A DNA stretch of 64,000 bases, taken from Neglectibacter sp. X58 (GTDB lineage Bacteria; Bacillota; Clostridia; Oscillospirales; Acutalibacteraceae). Shown one piece after another: positions 24,993-34,482 of the stretch. Under the pieces are notes generated by a model that ran no database searches, had not been told where the DNA came from, and worked only from the letters and a program-made list of their open reading frames with translations. Location: positions 49,791-113,790 of the forward strand of contig NZ_QWEO01000008.1 of assembly GCF_009936035.1 (NCBI RefSeq), read 5' to 3'. Position 1 is the stretch's first letter; each line of letters opens with the position of its first letter. The translations under genes were made by a program, and so were the position numbers.

Positions 24993-25062
24993 GTGGCGCA
25001 GTTGGTAGCGCGCTTGACTGGGGGTCAAGAGGCCGTGAGTTCAAGTCTCGCCACTCGGACCA
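24993..25062 (+). repeat. attR: 70-bp tRNA-Pro fragment
   Basis: Exact copy of the last 70 nt of tRNA-Pro(GGG). The 5' acceptor strand is missing, so it is not a working tRNA gene. It is the displaced 3' end of the original gene. Confidence 0.9.
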
Positions 25063-25091
25063 TCCTGTGGATATAAAAAAGATATTCGCTC

Positions 25092-25119
25092 AAAAAACCG
25101 CGCCGTGGCGCGGTTTTTT
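25092..25119 (+). terminator. Original terminator of tRNA-Pro
   Basis: AAAAAACCGCGC/GCGCGGTTTTTT hairpin with T-run just after attR, as expected for the native end of the interrupted tRNA gene. Confidence 0.75.
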
Positions 25120-25271
25120 GATGCCCGAAAGCCTGGATTTGAAAGGTCAAAAACGCGGATGTAAGTAAGCGAAAAATAGATTCGAACCCTCGTAAAAAAG
25201 GAAAAAAGCAAGAGCGGTTCCCATAAGGAGCCACTCTTTGAAATAATTAATGCATTAAATTGGCCAACTGG

Positions 25272-26852
25272 TTATCGGCACAAGTCTTGTGCCGCATCAT
25301 TCCAAGGCGCGCAATCGTCAGCAGAGGTTCCTACCGGCAGCCGTTCCAATAAGAACTGGAAGTACCGGAAAGGCCGCAGGCCGTTGGCTTTAGCAGTCTC
25401 CACAATAGAATAAGCGACTGCACTGGCGCTGGCCCCTCTGGGCGTGTTGGAAAACAGCCAGTTCTTCCGGCCCACGGCAAAGGGCCGATAGTAACCGCAA
25501 GGTTACTATTCAGCCCGCTCCGCACGGTTGTTGGACAGTTCCAAGCGACCGTCCAGGAACACGTGCATCAGCCACTCTTTCTGTTTCACAGCATAGGTCA
25601 GCGCCGCGCCGTAGGCAGACTTTGGCACGGGATTATGGTCATATTCATTTTTTGCCCAGGAGAAAAACTCCTCCGCTATTGGCACGGAACACTCTTTTCT
25701 TTCCAAAAACCGCTCCTGGAAGGAGAGCTTTTTCTCCGTGTACCCTGTTTCCAATTCAAACAGCTTGTTACAGTACCGTAGGCCGATCTGTGCCGGATGC
25801 TTTTCTTTAGCCTCTTTTGGCAGGGTTTTAAGCGTATCTGTAAACTTCCGCCGCATATGAGCCCAACATCCAACCGCAGCAATTGTATCCGGCAGCTTAC
25901 AGTGGTACGCCTCATACCCATCCGTGTGGAGGAACCCGGAGAATCCGGTGAGGAAATCTTTGGCGTGCTCCCCGGCCCGGCTGGGCTGGTAATCATACAG
26001 AACCACCGGCCTTTCACTGTCCCCAGAGGTCCGGTAGACCCACACATAGCTTTTTTGTGTAGCTTTCCTGCCATCTTCCCGCAGCACGGTCAGTGTGGTC
26101 TCGTCCGCGTGGAGTATCTCGTTAGAGAGCAGTTCACTGCGCAAACGCTGGAAGAAATCCTCAAACCATCTCTCGTGGGTGGCGATCACCCAGTTTGCCA
26201 TTGTCTGCCGGGACGCCGGCACACCGATCCGCTGAAATTCCTGTTCCTGCCGGTACAACGGCAATGCCAGCTCATATTTGTTGTTCAAAATGTGCGCAAG
26301 CAGGCTGGGCGAAACGATCCCACTGCCGGGGATGAGCCCCGCTGGGACTTCGCTCTTTTTCATGGGCGTGGCTAACGCGTTTTTCTCGCAATTCCGGCAG
26401 CTGTAGGCCGTCTGGACGTGCTCCACTACCTTATACTGCGCCGGGACATACCGCAGTTCCCTCCGAATAACCTCGTGGCCGCAGGCATGCATCTTCCCGC
26501 CGCATACCGGGCAAACCTGTTCTCCCTCTGGCAGCTCGTGAACAATTTGCTCTGTTGGCAGCTTAGAAAAGTCCAGTTCCCGTTTCCCAGCCTGCTTTTT
26601 CCTCTTGTATACGATCTGCTCTAAATCAGGCTCTGCTGCCTTAGGGTCTGCCAGCGTTTCCGGCTCATTGAACAGCGAGGTCTGTTCCTCCAGTTCTACG
26701 CTCTTTTCGCTGGACGGCCCAAACTGTTTGGATTGCAGCAGCTTGAACTGCCCTTTGAACCAATCCACCTGCTTGCGCAACTCCGCTATTTCTTTGTCCT
26801 TCTCGCTGACGATTTCCTGCCACTGCGCGGCGCTTTTCTCTGTATTTTTCAT
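25272..26852 (-). pseudogene. IS66 family transposase (TnpC), interrupted by two in-frame stops
   Basis: About 526 codons of an IS66-type DDE transposase: leucine zipper-like N-terminus, zinc-ribbon CPVCGGKM and CRNCEKN, HADETTL with the first Asp, HTDGYEAYH with the second, and the NNRAER segment at the catalytic Glu. The frame stops at 25506-25508 with two consecutive stops, then resumes in the same frame as RPFAVGRKNWLFSNTPRG to 25272. The stops lie in a 22-bp perfect palindrome (25488-25509) that adds about seven codons. Start ATG at 26852. The insertion sequence also lacks part of tnpB, so it is dead. Confidence 0.9.
25488..25509. repeat. 22-bp palindrome inside tnpC
   Basis: Arms ATAGTAACC (25488-25496) and GGTTACTAT (25501-25509) with loop GCAA. 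It interrupts the transposase between RAER and RPFAVGRK. Confidence 0.8.
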
Positions 26853-26901
26853 ACCTTGATTATACCAAAAACAAGAAAAACTGCAATAGAAAAAGCCCAT
26901 T

Positions 26902-27177
26902 TTACCTGGGCTTTTTCTCCTTGCATGGCACAATTGACCGGCTTTTTAAATACTCAAATTCTTTCTCCGTTATTTCCAATACCTTTCCTGCTTCAGCTGG
27001 CGGCCAAGGGTAGCTCCCGCTCTGGGCACGGCGCTTGCTCAGGCAGAAACCCGCCCCGTCCCACTCTAAATATTTTATCATACTTCCACTCAAATCACGA
27101 AAAACGTACAGATTTCCGTCATAGGGGCTGTGGTTCAGTTGATACCGGATGATCCCCAGCAGCCCGTCCAGCCCTGT
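26902..27177 (-). pseudogene. IS66 accessory protein TnpB, 5' truncated
   Basis: Reading leftwards: GLDGLLGIIRYQLNHSPYDG, then NLYVFRDLSGSMIKYLEWDG and GFCLSKRRAQSGSYPWP, ending at 26902. This matches IS66 Orf2/TnpB, but the usual N-terminal 25-30 residues are missing; homology stops near 27177. It lies just upstream of tnpC, as in complete IS66 elements. The break marks one edge of the truncated insertion sequence. Confidence 0.8.
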
Positions 27178-27219
27178 ATAGTAGAATCGGATTACATTCC
27201 AACATAAGAGGTCATCAAG

Positions 27220-27594
27220 ATGGAAAAATCATTATTTGATCAGATGGGCGGCACATACACTCGGCAAGGTGATTACTGCTTGCCCAATCTTGCCTTACCG
27301 TCGCAGGAAGAACGGCATATCGGTGTATGGGGAGAACGGCGGCGGAAGTACCTCAAGGAACACCGTCGTGTGCTGTACTACAATCTGCTGACCAGTGGGA
27401 AGCTCCAAGCGCACCTTGCCGATGTGGAGGAACAGGCACAGGAGATGTTCGAGCGACTGACAAAGCAGATGGCAGAAAAGCAGGGCGCGACAGAAGCGCT
27501 GAAAGCTGCCGACATGATGGCGTGGGTAGGAAGAATGAACAATATCCGCAACGCTACGGAGGAAGCTATCTATAACGAAATCATCTATGCGTAA
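27220..27594 (+). CDS. tnpV: TnpV transposon protein
   Basis: 124-residue TnpV-type protein, found in Tn4451-like and Tn1549-like clostridial transposons; its role is unknown. Starts with LFDQMGGTYTRQGDYCLPNL and has IGVWGERRRKYLKEHRR and a helical C-terminus ending NEIIYA, the family pattern. Full length. AAGAGG lies some way before the ATG. Remnant of a larger element, placed at the broken end of IS66 and before the pst operon. A hairpin follows. Confidence 0.85.
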   Translation: MEKSLFDQMGGTYTRQGDYCLPNLALPSQEERHIGVWGERRRKYLKEHRRVLYYNLLTSGKLQAHLADVEEQAQEMFERLTKQMAEKQGATEALKAADMMAWVGRMNNIRNATEEAIYNEIIYA

Positions 27595-27595
27595 G

Positions 27596-27629
27596 AGGAA
27601 GGGCTGTGCCAAGCGGTACAGCCCTTCCT
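27596..27629 (+). terminator. Terminator-like hairpin after tnpV
   Basis: 12-bp perfect stem (27596-27607 with 27618-27629), no clear T-run. Confidence 0.5.
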
Positions 27630-27643
27630 GGACCTTTAGCGCC

Positions 27644-27698
27644 TTTACAAGGATTTTACATTTCTCCGATAACCGATTTGACATTCGGGCGGTATGAT
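27644..27698 (+). promoter_or_regulatory. Candidate Pho box and promoter of the pst operon
   Basis: TTTACA at 27644-27649 and 27655-27660 (11-bp period), and TTGACA at 27678-27683, resemble the TT(A/T)ACA repeats bound by PhoP in Gram-positive bacteria. TATGAT (27693-27698) is a plausible -10 without a proper -35, as at activator-dependent promoters. Confidence 0.5.
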
Positions 27699-27748
27699 TT
27701 GGGCGTAGTCCGAAATGAAAATCATGAAACGAGAAGGAGAAATGCAAA

Positions 27749-28561
27749 ATGAAGTTTGGAAAGAAAATTCTGGCTCTCGGTCTTATGGGAGTACTTGCTC
27801 TTTCTGTGCTGACAGGCTGCGGAAGTACCGGCGGCACGGTATCCACGGATGGCTCCACCTCTATGGAAAAGGTAATCGGGGCGCTGAAGGAAACCTTTGA
27901 AAGCGAGAACAAGTCCATTTCCGTCACATACAATCCCACCGGCTCCGGCTCAGGAATTACGGCGGTGGCGGAGGGGCGTTGCGACATCGGTCTTTCCAGC
28001 CGTGACCTGAAGGATGAGGAGATCGCACAGGGACTTGAGGGCACTGTACTGGCCTACGACGGTATCGCCATTATCGTCAATCCGGAAAATCCTGTCGCCG
28101 ATCTGGATGTGGAAACTATCGGCAAGATTTTCACCGGCGAGATCACAAACTGGAGCGATGTGGGCGGCGCTGACGCCGAGATCGCGCTCATTGGCAGAGA
28201 GGCCGGCAGCGGCACCCGAGATGGTTTTGAATCCATCACCGGCACAAAGGACAACTGCAAATACCGTCAGGAGCTGACCTCCACCGGCGATGTGATCACC
28301 ACCGTGGCAGGCAATCCGGCGGCTGTCGGGTATGCCTCTCTCGCCTCCCTCAAGGACAGTGTGAAAGCGCTCACCGTGGGCGGCGTTGCGCCCAGCGACG
28401 AAACCATCAAGGACGGCAGTTATCCTGTGCAGCGCAATTTTGTACTGGTGACAAAAAAGGACGAAACCCTCAGTCCTTCGGCGCAGAAGTTCTTCGACTA
28501 CATCACTTCCGAAGAGGCGGCGGAGGTCATCAAAAATGCAGGCGCAGTGCCTGTGAAGTGA
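27749..28561 (+). CDS. pstS: Phosphate ABC transporter binding lipoprotein PstS
   Basis: 270-residue phosphate-binding lipoprotein outside the membrane. Lipobox LTGC with Cys about residue 24. The ligand site signatures GSTSMEKV near the N-terminus, DIGLSSRDL, and REAGSGTRDGFE are those of PstS. Short compared with Gram-negative PstS but normal for this group. AGAAGGAG precedes the ATG. First gene of pstSCAB-phoU-phoPR; a candidate Pho box lies upstream, fitting induction by phosphate shortage. Confidence 0.95.
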   Translation: MKFGKKILALGLMGVLALSVLTGCGSTGGTVSTDGSTSMEKVIGALKETFESENKSISVTYNPTGSGSGITAVAEGRCDIGLSSRDLKDEEIAQGLEGTVLAYDGIAIIVNPENPVADLDVETIGKIFTGEITNWSDVGGADAEIALIGREAGSGTRDGFESITGTKDNCKYRQELTSTGDVITTVAGNPAAVGYASLASLKDSVKALTVGGVAPSDETIKDGSYPVQRNFVLVTKKDETLSPSAQKFFDYITSEEAAEVIKNAGAVPVK

Positions 28562-28568
28562 TAAACCC

Positions 28569-29444
28569 ATGAAGAACAGAAAAGCGGCTTTTGAAAGATT
28601 TGTGTACGGAGTTTTCCTTCTGATTGGGCTTGTGACGGTGGGCTGCGTGCTGCTCATCACCGTATATCTGGTGATCGCCGGACTGCCGGCGATTCGTGAG
28701 ATAGGGCTTGTGCAGTTCCTGTTCGGGAAGGTGTGGGCGTCCACTGCGGCGGAGCCGTCCTATGGGATATTGCCCTTTATTCTCACCAGTGTTTACGGAA
28801 CGGCCGGGGCGATTGTCCTCGGCGTGCCCGTGGGCTTTCTGACAGCGGTGTGCCTGGCAAAGCTGGCGCCGAAAGGGGTGAAATCTGCGGTGGGTACGGC
28901 GGTCAGCCTGCTGGCAGGCATCCCATCGGTGGTGTACGGTCTGGTGGGTATGATCGTGCTGGTTCCCGCCATAAGAGAAGCCTTCCGGCTGCCCGATGGG
29001 GCTAGCCTTTTTGCCGCAATTCTCGTGCTGGCGGTGATGATCCTGCCCTCTATCGTAAAGGTATCGGTCACGGCGCTGGAGGCCGTGCCGAAGGAATATG
29101 AGGACGCTTCCCTGTCTCTGGGCGCGACGCCGGTGGAAACCTATTTCAGAGTGTCTGTTCCAGCGGCAAAAAGCGGCATTGCCGCCGCCGTGGTGCTGGG
29201 CGTAGGCAGGGCCATTGGCGAGGCTATGGCGGTTATGATGGTCTGCGGGAATGTGGCGAATATGCCCTCTCTGTTCGGCAGCGTGCGTTTTCTTACAACG
29301 GCTGTGGCAACCGAGATGTCCTATTCCTCCGGTCTGCAACGGCAGGCGCTGTTTTCCATTGCTCTGGTGCTGTTCCTCTTTATCATGCTGATTAACGCCT
29401 GCCTCAACTTCTTTTTGAAGCGGGACAAGGAGGGAGCCAAATGA
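28569..29444 (+). CDS. pstC: Phosphate ABC transporter permease PstC
   Basis: 291-residue inner-membrane channel subunit with six predicted membrane segments and the coupling motif EDASLSLGATPVETYFRV. It begins 7 nt after pstS and overlaps pstA by 4 nt. Pairs with PstA to form the phosphate channel. Confidence 0.95.
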   Translation: MKNRKAAFERFVYGVFLLIGLVTVGCVLLITVYLVIAGLPAIREIGLVQFLFGKVWASTAAEPSYGILPFILTSVYGTAGAIVLGVPVGFLTAVCLAKLAPKGVKSAVGTAVSLLAGIPSVVYGLVGMIVLVPAIREAFRLPDGASLFAAILVLAVMILPSIVKVSVTALEAVPKEYEDASLSLGATPVETYFRVSVPAAKSGIAAAVVLGVGRAIGEAMAVMMVCGNVANMPSLFGSVRFLTTAVATEMSYSSGLQRQALFSIALVLFLFIMLINACLNFFLKRDKEGAK

Positions 29445-30283
29445 GCGGAAAGCGCAGGGCTTATAGTATCGTAATGAAGCTGCTGATGTGGCTTTCGGTG
29501 GGGCTGACAGGCGCATTGGTTCTCTTCCTGGTCGGCTTCATATTTGCGAAGGGACTTCCCAATATCACATGGGAGCTACTGACCGAAAGCCCCAGCTACC
29601 TGCAAAACAAAATTGGCATTCTGCCGGATATCGTGAACACGGTCTATCTTGTGCTTGCGACCCTTATTATCGTTCTGCCGCTGGGCGTGGGAGCGGCGGT
29701 CTATCTGACGGAATATGCCCATAACGGGCGCATTGTCAGCATGATCGAATATGCAGCCGAAACCCTTTCCGGCATTCCCTCTATCATATACGGCCTTGTG
29801 GGAATGCTGGCTTTTGCCAATAATTTCGGCAAATGTCTGCTTGCGGGCGCGCTGACGCTGGTCATTATGAATCTGCCCACCGTGATGCGCACGACACAGG
29901 AGAGCCTGAAAACAGTGCCCCAGAGCTATCGTGCGGGGGCGTTTGGTTTGGGAGCCGGAAAGTGGCGGGTCATCCGCACCGTAGTGCTTCCCGGCTGTGT
30001 AGACGGCGTTATCACCGGCTGTATCCTCACAGTGGGCAGGATCTTGGGTGAGTCGGCGGCACTGCTGTTTACGGCGGGCTTTGCCCATACCCTCGGCGGT
30101 GTTGTAAGCACACTTTTCAGCTCGGGGTGCAGCCTTACGGTGGCGCTGTATGTCTACGCCAAAGAGCAGGGAGAGTTTGAGGTGGCCTTTGCCATCGCTG
30201 CGGTTTTAATGATACTGACGCTACTCATCAACCTTGCGGCGGCGCTTGTGAGCAGATATTTTCAAAGGAGGCGAACAGCTTGA
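29441..30283 (+). CDS. pstA: Phosphate ABC transporter permease PstA
   Basis: 280-residue partner of PstC. Six membrane segments, conserved [15 protein letters not shown] and the coupling loop around [19 protein letters not shown]-type overlap with pstC; its end overlaps pstB by 4 nt, so the three genes are translationally coupled. Confidence 0.95.
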   Translation: MSGKRRAYSIVMKLLMWLSVGLTGALVLFLVGFIFAKGLPNITWELLTESPSYLQNKIGILPDIVNTVYLVLATLIIVLPLGVGAAVYLTEYAHNGRIVSMIEYAAETLSGIPSIIYGLVGMLAFANNFGKCLLAGALTLVIMNLPTVMRTTQESLKTVPQSYRAGAFGLGAGKWRVIRTVVLPGCVDGVITGCILTVGRILGESAALLFTAGFAHTLGGVVSTLFSSGCSLTVALYVYAKEQGEFEVAFAIAAVLMILTLLINLAAALVSRYFQRRRTA

Positions 30284-31035
30284 GTGCAGTGATCACAGTG
30301 GACGATTTATGCCTGTGGTACGGCAAGACCCAGGCACTGAAAAATATTGATATGCAGATCCCGGAAAAGAGCATCACCGCCTTGATCGGTCCCTCCGGCT
30401 GCGGGAAATCCACCTTCCTCAAAACCCTGAACCGTATGAACGACCTGATCCCCGAGGTGAGGATCACAGGCGAGGTGCTGTACCAAGAGCGCAATATTTT
30501 TGAAAAATCAGTAGATGTCAACGACCTTCGGAAGAACATTGGCATGGTATTTCAGAAGCCCAACCCCTTCCCCATGAGCGTTTACGACAATATCGCCTAC
30601 GGTCCCCGTACCCACGGTATTCGCTCCAAGGCGATGCTGGATGAGATCGTGGAGCGGTCATTAAAAGGGGCGGCTATCTGGGATGAGGTGAAAGACAGGC
30701 TGAAGAAGTCTGCCCTGGGACTCTCCGGCGGGCAGCAGCAGAGGCTTTGCATCGCCCGTGCGCTGGCGGTGGAGCCGGAGGTACTGCTGATGGACGAGCC
30801 CACCTCCGCCCTCGACCCAATCTCTACCGGCAAAATAGAGGAGCTTGCTCTTGAGCTGAAAAAGCGCTATACTATCGTTATCGTGACCCACAATATGCAG
30901 CAGGCGGTCCGAATCTCTGACCAAACGGCGTTTTTCCTGCTGGGCGAGCTGGTAGAGATAGGCGAAACGGAAGCTTTATTCTCCCAGCCCCGGGACAAGC
31001 GCACAGAAGATTACATCACAGGGAGGTTCGGATAA
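30280..31035 (+). CDS. pstB: Phosphate ABC transporter ATPase PstB
   Basis: 251-residue ATPase. Walker A GPSGCGKS, signature LSGGQQQR, Walker [14 protein letters not shown] and H-loop [11 protein letters not shown] start at 30280 fits the overlap with pstA and AAAGGAGG upstream. Ends FG, typical for PstB. Energises uptake through PstC/PstA. Confidence 0.95.
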   Translation: MSAVITVDDLCLWYGKTQALKNIDMQIPEKSITALIGPSGCGKSTFLKTLNRMNDLIPEVRITGEVLYQERNIFEKSVDVNDLRKNIGMVFQKPNPFPMSVYDNIAYGPRTHGIRSKAMLDEIVERSLKGAAIWDEVKDRLKKSALGLSGGQQQRLCIARALAVEPEVLLMDEPTSALDPISTGKIEELALELKKRYTIVIVTHNMQQAVRISDQTAFFLLGELVEIGETEALFSQPRDKRTEDYITGRFG

Positions 31036-31673
31036 TGCGTTCAAGGTTTGATGAGCAGCTTGATCTGCTGAATAAAGAGATGATCACCATGGGCGCCCTG
31101 TGCGAAAACGCCATCGCCATGTCCGCCAAAGCTGTGGCGGAAGGCGACCTCGCCCTGACCGAGTCCATACCTGCGCTTGCAGAGCAGATCGGGCAGAAGG
31201 AAAGGGAGATCGAAAGCCTTTGCCTGAAACTGCTTTTACAGCAGCAGCCGGTGGCGAAGGATCTGCGCATCATCTCCTCCGCCCTGAAAATGGTCACGGA
31301 TATGGAGCGCATCGGACATCAGTCTGCTGACATTGCCGAAATCGTCAGGATGGCAAACCTCAAGGTGGGCGGTGATACGGAAGAAGTCCGTAACATGGCG
31401 CTTGCTGTGATAAAGATGGTCAGCGAGAGCATTGACGCCTTTGTAAAAAAAGACGACGCTATGGCACAGGCGGTCATCGCCTATGACGATGTGGTGGATG
31501 ACTGCTTTGACCGTGTCAAAAAGCTGCTGATTGGCCGCTTCAGCCAACCGGGAATCGACGGTGAGCAGACCATCGACCTTTTGATGGTCGCAAAATATTT
31601 TGAACGAATCGGGGATCACGCAGTCAACATTGCAAAATGGGTGGTGTTCTCCATTACCGGAAGCAAGGGATGA
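31035..31673 (+). CDS. phoU: Phosphate signalling protein PhoU
   Basis: 212-residue helical protein with two PhoU repeats (three-helix bundles), each with the E-x-x-x-D metal-binding pattern (MERIGHQSADIAE and FERIGDHAVNIAKW). Signals phosphate status from the transporter to PhoR and lowers uptake when phosphate is ample. Starts on the last base of pstB. Confidence 0.95.
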   Translation: MRSRFDEQLDLLNKEMITMGALCENAIAMSAKAVAEGDLALTESIPALAEQIGQKEREIESLCLKLLLQQQPVAKDLRIISSALKMVTDMERIGHQSADIAEIVRMANLKVGGDTEEVRNMALAVIKMVSESIDAFVKKDDAMAQAVIAYDDVVDDCFDRVKKLLIGRFSQPGIDGEQTIDLLMVAKYFERIGDHAVNIAKWVVFSITGSKG

Positions 31674-32353
31674 AAAAGATGATTTTTTGTGTGGAGGACG
31701 ACAGCGGAATTCGTGACCTGATGATATATACTCTGAACGCCGCCGGCTTTGAAGCTGTCGGCTTTGGGGATGACGCAGCGTTTTGGGAAGCCATGAAGCA
31801 GCAAAGACCGGAGCTTATCCTGCTGGATATTATGCTGCCCGGAGAGGACGGGATTTCCATTCTCAAAAGCTTGCGTTCCCAAATCGTGACAAAGGATATC
31901 CCCGTCATTATGGCCACTGCCAAGGGCACGGAATACGATAAAGTGACCGGACTTGACTTGGGCGCAGACGATTATCTTTCAAAGCCTTTCGGCATGATGG
32001 AAATGGTGTCAAGAGTCAAGGCGGTTTTGCGCCGCACCGCTCCGAGGGAAGAACGGGAGCCTCTGCGCATCGACGGACTGGAGCTTGACCCTGGGTCCTG
32101 CATTGTTCAGATCGACGGAGAGCGTGTGGAGCTTACATTGAAAGAATTTAAGCTGCTGTTCACCTTCATGGAAAACATCGGCAGGGTGTTCACCCGTGAG
32201 CATCTGCTGGAAACCGTTTGGGGGCTGGACTATATCGGCGAAACACGAACAGTGGATGTACATATCGGCACCCTGCGGACAAAGCTGGGGAAATACAGCA
32301 GCCTAATTGCAACGGTGCGGGGTATCGGCTACCGTATGGAGGATAAGCTATGA
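31670..32353 (+). CDS. phoP: OmpR-type response regulator PhoP
   Basis: 227-residue regulator. Receiver domain with acidic pair ED/D near residue 10, phosphoacceptor Asp in LILLDIMLPG, Lys in SKPFG, then a winged-helix DNA-binding domain (about 130-225, with RTVDVHIGTLRTKLG). The ATG at 31670 overlaps the phoU stop; an ATG at 31679 has better spacing from AAGGG and is an alternative. Activates pst under low phosphate, probably through the box at 27644. Confidence 0.9.
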   Translation: MKKMIFCVEDDSGIRDLMIYTLNAAGFEAVGFGDDAAFWEAMKQQRPELILLDIMLPGEDGISILKSLRSQIVTKDIPVIMATAKGTEYDKVTGLDLGADDYLSKPFGMMEMVSRVKAVLRRTAPREEREPLRIDGLELDPGSCIVQIDGERVELTLKEFKLLFTFMENIGRVFTREHLLETVWGLDYIGETRTVDVHIGTLRTKLGKYSSLIATVRGIGYRMEDKL

Positions 32354-34005
32354 CAAAACGGATTTTCCGCTCCATCTGCTTTGTCGCCATTGCGGTTTTC
32401 CTTGCCTCCTTAATTCTCATTATGGGCGTGCTGTACAGCTACTTTTCGGGGGTGCAGCAAAGGCAGCTTCAAATGCAGTTAGAGCTTGCCGCACAGGGAG
32501 TCACCAATGAAGAAACCGCCTATTTTAGCGACCTTACGGTGCGGGATTATCGTATTACATGGATCGACACAGACGGGACGGTGCTGTATGACAGCGATGC
32601 ACTCAGTTCGGATATGGAGAACCATTTGGAGCGTGAGGAGATCAAAGAAGCCCTTGCCACAGGCTATGGGGAAAGTAAACGGTATTCCGCTACGCTGATG
32701 GATCGCTCTCTTTATGCGGCGCAACGTTTGGAGGACGGAACCGTCCTGCGTCTTTCCATTGCGCAAAGCTCCATTTTAACGCTGGTACTTGGTATGGCAC
32801 AGCCGATAAGCATTGTCATAGTTCTGGCGGTTGTCCTGTCCGTTGTCCTCGCTGTCCGCCTTTCTAAAAGCATTGTGAAGCCTTTGAATGAAATTGATTT
32901 AAATCATCCTCTTTCAAACGAGGGCTATGACGAACTTGCACCTCTTCTTCGTCGGATCGACGGCCAGCAGAAACAATTGCGGGGACAAAAGACCCGGCTG
33001 GAACAGAAGCAGGCCGAGCTGGACACTATCATCGGCAGTATGAGCGAAGGTATGGTACTGCTGAATGAACGAGGAAAGATCGTCAGCATCAATCCCGCTG
33101 CCATGGCTCTGCTGGGCGCAAGCCAAAATTGTGTTGGTACGGATATGCTCACCGTCAGCAGGAATTTGGACCTGCATGACATTTTATCTCTGGCATTGCA
33201 GGGGCAGAGCGAAGTGCAGACCGTAGGCCTTGAAACCGGGCAATACCAAATCAGCGCCAGCCCAATTATGTCTGAAGGAAAAGTTGCCGGTGCCGCTCTT
33301 TGCTTTTTCGATGTGACCGAAAAGGAAAATGCGGAGCAGATGCGCCGTGAATTCACCTCCAATGTGTCCCATGAGCTGAAAACGCCCCTGCACTCCATTT
33401 CCGGCTATGCGGAGCTGCTTCAAAACAACATGGTGAAGCAGGAGGATATCGTCCCCTTTGCGGGAAAGATATACAGGGAAGCCCAGCGCATGACAAGTCT
33501 GGTGGAGGATATCTTGAGCCTTTCCCATTTAGACGAGGGCGCAGAGGACATGGAGTGGACAGAGATCGATCTGTATGAGCTTGCGGCGAAAGCCATCGCC
33601 GGTTTGGAGGCGGAAGCGAAAGCAGCGGAAGTGAAGACGTCTCTGCACGGAGAGTATTGCTGTCTGCACGGCATTCCGCAGCTTCTCCACAGTATCCTCT
33701 ACAATCTTTGCGACAACGCCATTAAGTATAACAGAAACGGCGGCGAAGTAAAGGTCAGCGTTGAAGGGCAGGGCGACAGCGTCCTTCTCACCGTTTCGGA
33801 TACGGGTATAGGCATTCCCGCTCAGGAGCAGGAGCGCATTTTTGAGCGGTTCTACCGTGTGGATAAGAGCCGTTCCAAAGAGGTTGGCGGCACAGGATTG
33901 GGACTCTCCATCGTCAAGCACGCTGTGCTGATTCATCACGGGGCGATTGAGGTGGACAGCGCAGTGGGTGAGGGAACAACGATCACTGTCCGCTTGCCGA
34001 TATAG
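32350..34005 (+). CDS. phoR: Sensor histidine kinase PhoR
   Basis: 551-residue membrane kinase. Two membrane segments (about 8-30 and 148-168) enclose an extracytoplasmic region; then a linker, a PAS domain (about 225-325), HisKA with SHELKTPLHSISGY (His about 341), and an ATPase domain with NAIKYN, DTGIGIP and GTGLGLSIVK. All boxes are present. ATGA overlap with phoP. Phosphorylates PhoP when phosphate is low. Confidence 0.93.
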   Translation: MTKRIFRSICFVAIAVFLASLILIMGVLYSYFSGVQQRQLQMQLELAAQGVTNEETAYFSDLTVRDYRITWIDTDGTVLYDSDALSSDMENHLEREEIKEALATGYGESKRYSATLMDRSLYAAQRLEDGTVLRLSIAQSSILTLVLGMAQPISIVIVLAVVLSVVLAVRLSKSIVKPLNEIDLNHPLSNEGYDELAPLLRRIDGQQKQLRGQKTRLEQKQAELDTIIGSMSEGMVLLNERGKIVSINPAAMALLGASQNCVGTDMLTVSRNLDLHDILSLALQGQSEVQTVGLETGQYQISASPIMSEGKVAGAALCFFDVTEKENAEQMRREFTSNVSHELKTPLHSISGYAELLQNNMVKQEDIVPFAGKIYREAQRMTSLVEDILSLSHLDEGAEDMEWTEIDLYELAAKAIAGLEAEAKAAEVKTSLHGEYCCLHGIPQLLHSILYNLCDNAIKYNRNGGEVKVSVEGQGDSVLLTVSDTGIGIPAQEQERIFERFYRVDKSRSKEVGGTGLGLSIVKHAVLIHHGAIEVDSAVGEGTTITVRLPI

Positions 34006-34065
34006 AAAGGGTTAATCGCAGAGCGCTATGTTGCCCGAATTTGCACCTGAGAGACAAAGTAAAAC

Positions 34066-34482
34066 TTAAAGAAAGTCTTGACAAACAAATGTTCCACTGC
34101 TAAAACATAAGACATCCGCAAGGAGAAAACCGGGCGATGATAAGGTTTGGTATCGTGCTACGGGGCTGCTCATTGCAGATTGGACGGCAGTACACTGCCA
34201 GCCCACCGGGGAGAGCCGCCGCCCCAGGTGGCGCGAGATACACGTCCGCTCGAACGCAGCGTTGAATGCTGTCTTGGTGATGGTTTCATCCTCCAACGCC
34301 GCCAGCACCCGGTCGGGGAGCTGCTCCCCACAGGCCAGATCGACCACCTGGGTCGGCTCATCGTCAAAGGCGTAGGCAAAGAGGAGGATTTGAAACAGGG
34401 GCGAATCCGAATAGGCGTACACGCCACATTTCGGAAGGTCTACGTCAGAAAAGGTTTCGATGTCGATTGCCAATAGGCTCAT
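34066..34482 (-). pseudogene. Phage-type DNA polymerase A, N-terminal fragment
   Basis: The frame starts MSLLAIDIETFSDVDLPKCG with the exonuclease I motif (DIET), GGAGG upstream and ATG at 34482. It follows the DnaQ-like N-terminus of clostridial phage/ICE DNA polymerases through KTAFNAAFERTCISRHL and WQCT near 34185, then loses homology and ends at 34066. The whole polymerase domain is missing. Last member of a collapsed replication module with DUF2800 and DUF2815. Confidence 0.75.

Larger units (their letters stand above)
16088..25062 (+). mobile_element. Integrative element in tRNA-Pro(GGG), about 8.9 kb
   Basis: Bounded by 70-bp direct repeats made of the 3' part of tRNA-Pro, with a tyrosine integrase gene just inside the left end. 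Contents in order: integrase, two paralogous unknown genes, an RHH regulator divergent from a lipoprotein, an unknown 111-aa gene, a SF2 helicase, an 858-bp non-coding region, a 436-aa unknown, and a serine recombinase. Base composition is visibly more AT-rich than the flanks. No relaxase, coupling protein, capsid or terminase gene is recognisable, so it may be a mobilisable or satellite-type element. At the right end the tRNA copy lacks its 5' end, as expected for attR. Confidence 0.88.

Noticed and set aside
24983..25234. Small open frames over attR on both strands
   Set aside because: They are translations of the tRNA fragment and of the terminator, a frequent false call.
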